From Photorhabdus cinerea (GTDB taxonomy: Bacteria; Pseudomonadota; Gammaproteobacteria; Enterobacterales; Enterobacteriaceae): 8,680 nt of DNA. The notes beneath the pieces are model-generated. The model saw nothing but the letters and a program-made list of their open reading frames with translations. It ran no database searches and was not told the origin of the DNA. The translations under genes and the position numbers were made by a program. Position 1 is the stretch's first letter, and every line of letters begins with the position of its first letter. The DNA is taken from the NCBI RefSeq assembly GCF_011189575.1, contig NZ_PUJW01000049.1, forward strand, positions 1-8,680. The letters are read 5' to 3'. Positions 6,301 through 8,680 of this stretch are shown here, piece by piece.

Positions 6301-8680
6301 CAGGGTTATCTTAATCGCCCTGAGTTAACCGCTGAACGTTTCCTTGCTGATCCGTTCAGTGATAACCCAGATGCCCGCATGTACCGGACCGGGGATTTGG
6401 CTCGTTATCTGCCGGACGGTAATCTGGAATTCCTGGGCCGCAACGACCAGCAGGTTAAAATCCGTGGTTTCCGGATTGAACTGGGAGAAATTGAGACGCG
6501 TCTGGCAGAGCACCCGGCGGTGTGTGAGGTTGTTGTATTGGCACTGGGTGAGGGGCAGGATAAACAGCTGGTTGCCTATGTGGTGGCGGAAGCGCATGAG
6601 GGGCTGGTTAATAGTTTGAGTGAATACCTAAGTGCCCTGCTACCTGATTATATGGTGCCAAGTGCTTTTGTACGTCTGGATGCATTGCCATTGACTGCGA
6701 ATGGTAAGCTGGATCGTCGTGCGCTACCTGCTCCGGATGGTGAAGCGGTTGCCCGTCAGGTTTACGCCGCGCCTCAGGGAGAAACAGAAATGGCCCTGGC
6801 GTCGATTTGGCGTGAATTACTGGGGATTGAACAGGTCAGTCGGTATGACAGCTTCTTCGCACTGGGCGGCCATTCATTGTTGGCGGTACGCATGATTGAA
6901 CGCCTGCGTCATCAGGGATTGACCCTGGCGGTGCGTGATCTGTTCCAGTCGCCGGTGTTGTCTGAACTGGCCCAAACGTTGGGGCAGTATCGGGCTGTGA
7001 TCGTGCCTGCTAATGTTATTACGCCAACAACCACAGCATTGACACCGGAAATGTTGCCGCTGATAGATCTGACTCAGCCAGAGATTGACTGTATCGTCGG
7101 GCAGGTACCGGGTGGGATGGCCAATATTCAGGATATCTATGCGTTGTCACCGTTGCAGGACGGGATTTTGTTCCACCATTTACTGGCAAGCGAAGGTGAT
7201 CCGTATTTGTTAGCCAACCAGATGGTCTTTGCTGACCGGACTCTGCTGGACCGCTATTTGACGGCGGTGCAACAGGTGGTTGATCGTCATGACATCCTGC
7301 GGACCGCCTTTATCTGGCAAGAGTTGTCTGTGCCTGCTCAGGTAGTCTGGCGTCAGGCACCTTTGTCGGTGACTGAATTGACGCTGGACCCGTCTGATGG
7401 GCCAGTTTGTGATCAACTGGCTGAACGTTTTAATCCTCGTCATTATCGTCTCGATTTAGGTCAGGCACCGTTGCTGAGTTTTGTGGTGGCGCAGGAGACC
7501 GATGGCCGCTGGTTCTTACTGGAGTTGCAACATCACCTGATTGGCGACCACACCACGATGGATGTGATGAACAACGAGGTTCAGGCGTATCTTGCTGGAC
7601 GGGAGGGCAGCTTGCCGGTGCCAACACCTTTCCGCAATCTGGTCGCTCAGGCCCGGTTGGGGGTCAGTCAGGAAGAACACACCCGTTTCTTTACTGACAT
7701 GTTAGCGGAGGTGGATGAACCCACCCTGCCGTTTGGTTTGACGGAGGTGCATCGTGATGGTTCACAGGTGACGGAATCTTACCGGATGCTGCCCGTCGGG
7801 TTGAATGATCGTCTGCGTAGTCAGGCCCGGCGTTTGGGCGTGAGTCTGGCGGCGCTGTGTCATCTGGCCTGGGCGCAGGTATTATCGCGTACCAGCGGGC
7901 AGGAGAAAGTGGTGTTTGGCACAGTATTATTTGGGCGGATGGCGGCAGGCGAAGGTGCCGACAATGGCATGGGGCTGTTTATCAATACCCTGCCGTTGCG
8001 GCTGGATATCAATGAGACCCCAGTACGAGACAGTGTACAGGCCGCCCATACCCGGTTGGCCGGATTATTGACGCATGAGCATGCTTCACTGGCGCTGGCC
8101 CAGCGTTGCAGCGGGGTGCGGGGGGATATCCCACTCTTTAGCAGCCTGTTGAACTATCGGCATAATGCCTTGCTGGCAACGTCAGATGAATTGATAAGCG
8201 GTATTGAATTCCTGAGTGGTCAGGAGCGGACCAACTATCCGTTTGTGCTGTCGGTGGAGGATTTTGGTGAATCGCTGGGATTGACCGCTCAGGTAGTACA
8301 ACCGTTTGATCCGGAAAACTTGTGCGGTTACATGCAACAAGCGCTGGAAAGTTTGGTAGAGGCGCTTGAACAAGCCCCTGAGACACCGGTGCAGGCACTG
8401 AATATCTTGCCGGAAGTGGAACGGAAACTGCTGCTAGAAACTTGGAATGCCACGGAAACGGCCTACCCTGACCAGTGGTGCGTTCATCAGTTGTTTGAAC
8501 AACAGGTAGAGAAAACCCCGGACGCAACTGCGTTAGAGTATGAAGCACAGACCCTCAGTTATGCGCAATTGAATGCTCGCGCCAACCGGCTGGCCCATCA
8601 GCTGATTGCTTTGGGCGTGGAGCCGGACCAGCGGGTGGCGATTTGTGTATCACGTTCCCCGGCTATGGTGGTGGGCATAT
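1..8680 (+). CDS. Multimodular nonribosomal peptide synthetase, internal fragment (partial at both ends)
   Basis: Frame 1 is open across the whole window (2893 codons, no stop), and the complete translation is recognisable NRPS sequence. The domain order is A(tail)-T-C-A-T-C/E-A-T-C/E-A(start). Enzymes of this family work in the cytoplasm. They activate amino acids as aminoacyl-AMP, load them on 4'-phosphopantetheine arms, and join them by condensation on a protein template. The window holds two complete extension modules and parts of two others, so the full protein has at least four modules. No start codon, ribosome binding site, loading module or thioesterase is visible. The predicted segment is L-X1, D-basic residue, D-Val, X4. 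No frameshift or broken catalytic motif was found, so the gene looks intact here. The family assignment is near certain; the product and the gene name are unknown. Resemblance suggests Photorhabdus or Xenorhabdus as host. Confidence 0.98.
4..327 (+). repeat. A-domain C-terminal repeat, copy 1 of 3 (A7 end to A10)
   Basis: Residues 2-109 align without gaps to residues 1060-1167 (bases 3178-3501) and 2135-2242 (bases 6403-6726). Motifs A8, A9 and A10 are almost the same in all three copies, including long runs of shared bases around A8. This conserved subdomain follows A cores of differing sequence, so it may serve as a recombination point. Confidence 0.9.
373..576 (+). other. T1: thiolation (peptidyl carrier) domain of module 1
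   Basis: This carrier domain covers about residues 125-192. The core motif FFALGGHSLL places the phosphopantetheine attachment serine at Ser159 (bases 475-477, TCG). It carries residue X1, or the peptide chain ending in X1, and passes it to C2. The motif is the LGGHSL form typical of carriers that precede condensation domains. It is not the LGGDSI form usually found in front of free-standing epimerization domains, which fits the absence of an E domain here. Its helix after the serine (AMRVMNRV) differs from the AVRMIERL of T2 and T3, so T1 belongs to a slightly different lineage than the other two carriers. Confidence 0.95.
649..1950 (+). other. C2: condensation domain, L-donor (LCL) type, module 2
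   Basis: This is a condensation domain of about residues 217-650. It forms the peptide bond between the chain on T1 (donor) and the residue on T2 (acceptor). C1 is LPLSFAQQRLWFL (217-229). The active-site motif C3 is HHIVSDG (348-354), with His349 as the catalytic second histidine and Asp353 intact. C4 is YPDYAAWQRQW (386-396), C5 is IGFFVNTLALR (501-511), C6 is HQDLPFDQVVE (from 537) and C7 is PLFQVMF (559-565). It lacks the N-terminal HH(x4)GD motif of the dual domains downstream, and no E domain stands before it. An L-amino acid donor is therefore the best reading, so X1 should stay L. A D-donor type is possible only if X1 is loaded as a D-amino acid; I consider that unlikely. Confidence 0.9.
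1978..2010 (+). other. C2-A2 linker (WNVAE variant of the WNATE motif)
   Basis: Residues 660-670 (LETWNVAETAY) form the conserved linker between a condensation domain and the following adenylation domain. The two later junctions carry the standard WNATE: residues 1740-1744 (bases 5218-5232) and 2815-2819 (bases 8443-8457). This linker is known from work on Photorhabdus and Xenorhabdus synthetases as a natural module boundary. The copy here is the only one of the three with Val-Ala in place of Ala-Thr. Confidence 0.75.
2032..3510 (+). other. A2: adenylation domain of module 2, predicted for a basic amino acid
   Basis: This is a complete adenylation domain of about residues 678-1170. Motifs in order are A2 LKAGGAYVPLD (745-755), A3 YTSGSTGQPKG (824-834, the ATP phosphate loop), A4 FDVSVEE (869-875), A5 NAYGPTE (965-971), A6 from GEMYIGG (near 1016), A7 YRTGDL (1053-1058), A8 GRNDEQVKIRGFR (from 1071), A9 LPDYMVP (1139-1145) and A10 NGKLDRRAL (1159-1167). 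Aligning to the GrsA pocket by eye gives D870, V871, E874, S913, I939, G941, A966, V974, T975 and K1161, so the ten-residue code is DVESIGAVTK. The glutamate at the 239 position and the resemblance to a lysine code as I recall it (DAESIG type) suggest Lys, Orn or Arg. The domain assignment is certain; the substrate is a moderate inference. The core is AT-richer than the flanks and contains three of the four AGA codons in the window. Confidence 0.93.
3178..3501 (+). repeat. A-domain C-terminal repeat, copy 2 of 3
   Basis: This copy lies in A2. It matches copy 1 (bases 4-327) at a distance of 3174 bases. It differs mainly at third positions and at a few surface residues, such as EIEIRLME in place of EIEARLVE. 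Confidence 0.9.
3550..3744 (+). other. T2: thiolation (peptidyl carrier) domain of module 2
   Basis: This carrier domain covers about residues 1184-1248. The motif FFALGGHSLLAVRMIERL puts the phosphopantetheine serine at Ser1217 (bases 3649-3651, TCA). It holds the growing chain ending in the predicted basic residue and presents it to C/E3, which should epimerize that residue before condensation. It aligns without gaps to T3, 1075 residues downstream. A linker of about 25 residues, rich in Thr and Pro and including LTPDLLPLIDLTQ, leads into C/E3. That linker is characteristic of the junction in front of dual C/E domains. Confidence 0.95.
3823..5196 (+). other. C/E3: dual condensation/epimerization domain at the start of module 3
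   Basis: This domain (about residues 1275-1732) should first epimerize the alpha carbon of the L-residue on T2 and then condense that D-donor with the valine on T3. The diagnostic sign is the motif HHLLEDEGD (1317-1325), which fits the HH[I/L](x4)GD signature of dual C/E domains. It follows IYALSPLQDGILF, the usual C1 form in this subfamily. The condensation motif reads HHLIGDH (1436-1442), with His1437 and Asp1441 kept and the usual last Gly replaced by His. An extra His at 1435 makes a run of three. The C5-like motif GLFINTLPLR is at 1583-1592 and a C7-like LFNSLLNYRHN follows near 1637. Length and motifs look complete. No separate E domain is present, so D configuration at X2 rests on this domain. 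Confidence 0.92.
4847..4915 (+). repeat. 69-base perfect repeat in C/E3
   Basis: These 69 bases are identical to bases 8072-8140, as checked base by base by eye. They encode the HEHASLALAQRCSG and RGDIPLF segments of the C/E domain. Synonymous sites are also unchanged, whereas flanking regions of the same two domains differ at many third positions. Confidence 0.95.
5269..6735 (+). other. A3: adenylation domain of module 3, predicted for L-valine
   Basis: This is a complete adenylation domain of about residues 1757-2245. Motifs in order are A2 LKVGAVYVPID (1822-1832, unlike the AGGAYVPLD of A2), A3 YTSGSTGMPKG (1900-1910), A4 FDASTFE (1944-1950), A5 NGYGPSE (2037-2043), A6 from GEIYIGG (near 2090), A7 YRTGDL (2128-2133), A8 GRNDQQVKIRGFR (from 2146), A9 LPDYMVP (2214-2220) and A10 NGKLDRRAL (2234-2242). 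Pocket positions are D1945, A1946, F1949, W1988, I2012, G2014, G2038, T2046, F2047 and K2236, giving DAFWIGGTFK. This is the well-known valine code of gramicidin- and surfactin-type synthetases. A related branched residue such as Ile could be a minor substrate. The N-terminal half differs from that of A2 and A4, while the C-terminal subdomain is nearly the same as in A1 and A2, so the domain is a mosaic. Confidence 0.94.
6403..6726 (+). repeat. A-domain C-terminal repeat, copy 3 of 3
   Basis: This copy lies in A3, 3225 bases after copy 2. It is the most diverged of the three between A8 and A9 (VCEVVVLALGEGQDKQLV against VQEAAVLALDDGRSKRLV), but it keeps the A8 and A10 motifs unchanged apart from one Glu to Gln change in A8. 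Confidence 0.9.
6775..6969 (+). other. T3: thiolation (peptidyl carrier) domain of module 3
   Basis: This carrier domain covers about residues 2259-2323. The motif FFALGGHSLLAVRMIERL puts the phosphopantetheine serine at Ser2292 (bases 6874-6876, TCA). It carries the chain ending in valine and delivers it to C/E4. It is collinear with T2 at a spacing of 1075 residues and shares the same following linker type (LTPEMLPLIDLTQ), again announcing a dual C/E domain. Differences from T2 are concentrated in the last helix (LAVRDLFQSPVL against VSVQTLFQHPTL). Confidence 0.95.
7045..8421 (+). other. C/E4: dual condensation/epimerization domain at the start of module 4
   Basis: This domain (about residues 2349-2807) is a near copy of C/E3, 1075 residues downstream. 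It carries the dual-domain signature HHLLASEGD (2392-2400) after IYALSPLQDGILF. Its condensation motif is HHLIGDH (2511-2517), with His2512 and Asp2516 in place and His instead of the usual Gly. Here the residue before the motif is Gln2510 rather than the extra His of C/E3. GLFINTLPLR follows at 2658-2667. It should convert the valine on T3 to the D form and condense it with the residue activated by A4, so two D-residues in a row are predicted. It includes a 69-base block identical to C/E3. The domain appears complete, ending just before the LETWNATE linker (2813-2820). Confidence 0.92.
8072..8140 (+). repeat. 69-base perfect repeat in C/E4
   Basis: This is the second copy of the 69-base block found at 4847-4915, at the same position within the dual C/E domain and in the same reading frame. 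The spacing is 3225 bases, equal to the module period. Confidence 0.95.
8494..8680 (+). other. A4: first part of an adenylation domain (module 4), cut by the window end
   Basis: Only about 62 residues (2832-2893) of this adenylation domain are in the window. The A1-region sequence LSYAQLNARANRLAHQLI (from 2851) and the strand RVAICVSRSPAMVV identify it. The ATP loop and the substrate pocket lie beyond the end, so the substrate is unknown. The visible part closely matches the start of A2 (residues about 685-739) and clearly differs from the start of A3. This module's A domain may therefore come from the same lineage as A2, at least in its N-terminal part. Confidence 0.9.

Larger units (their letters stand above)
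3157..6381 (+). repeat. Module-length direct repeat, copy 1 (3225-base period)
   Basis: This unit starts at the A7 motif of A2 (Tyr1053) and runs through T2, C/E3 and most of A3. Matching anchors in the next unit (A7, A10 Lys, carrier Ser, both HH motifs, the FINTLP motif and WNATE) are all exactly 1075 residues away, so the coding frame has no net length change over this stretch. Similarity is high in the A C-terminal part, the carrier and the C/E domain. It is low in the A3 core. Confidence 0.85.
6382..8680 (+). repeat. Module-length direct repeat, copy 2 (cut by window end)
   Basis: This is the second copy of the 1075-residue unit, beginning at the A7 motif of A3 (Tyr2128) and covering T3, C/E4 and the first part of A4 up to the window edge. 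It stays in exact register with copy 1 through every catalytic anchor. The most similar part is the second half of the C/E domain. Confidence 0.85.

Noticed and set aside
4847..8140. Repeated bases as an insertion sequence or CRISPR-like array
   Set aside because: The repeats are in-frame coding parts of homologous domains at one module spacing, with no inverted ends, transposase or regular short spacers.
8138..8548. Antisense open reading frame of 136 codons, with a related one at 5006-5218
   Set aside because: The two similar antisense frames lie opposite the duplicated C/E ends. Their likeness follows from the sense-strand repeat, not from a conserved antisense gene.
1..8680. Frameshift or pseudogene in this repetitive gene
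   Set aside because: I translated the full frame. All core motifs of the A, T and C domains occur in order with no stop codon, so there is no sign of decay.

Overview
The whole window is the inside of one very large nonribosomal peptide synthetase (NRPS) gene on the + strand. Frame 1 reads through from base 1 to base 8680 (2893 codons) with no stop codon. Neither the true start nor the true stop is in view, so the gene is longer than 8.7 kb. No intergenic space, RNA gene, promoter, terminator, mobile element or CRISPR array was seen, and no stretch over 300 bases lies outside this gene. Residue numbers below count from base 1, so residue n occupies bases 3n-2 to 3n.

Domain order is (A1 tail)-T1-C2-A2-T2-C/E3-A3-T3-C/E4-(A4 start), where A is adenylation, T is thiolation (peptidyl carrier), C is condensation and C/E is dual condensation/epimerization. 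Two complete extension modules (C2-A2-T2 and C/E3-A3-T3) sit between the end of one module and the beginning of another. C2 is an ordinary L-donor condensation domain. The next two condensation domains carry the extra N-terminal HH(x4)GD motif that marks dual C/E domains. The predicted product segment is therefore L-X1, D-X2, D-X3, X4. The A3 pocket reads as the classic valine code (DAFWIGGTFK). The A2 pocket reads DVESIGAVTK, with an acidic residue that suggests a basic side chain (Lys, Orn or Arg); this is less certain. X1 and X4 cannot be read because their pockets lie outside the window.

The second half is strongly repetitive. From the end of A2 onward, modules repeat with an exact 1075-residue (3225-base) period, and the two C/E domains share a perfectly identical 69-base stretch. 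The substrate-binding cores of A2 and A3 are unlike each other and locally AT-richer, which points to module duplication combined with swapping of A-domain cores.

The style of the protein (tandem dual C/E domains, WNATE-type C-A linkers, LGGHSLLAVRMIERL carriers) suggests an entomopathogenic enterobacterium such as Photorhabdus or Xenorhabdus. That is inference from family resemblance, and a pseudomonad or another gammaproteobacterium is not excluded. I could not match the segment to a named peptide.
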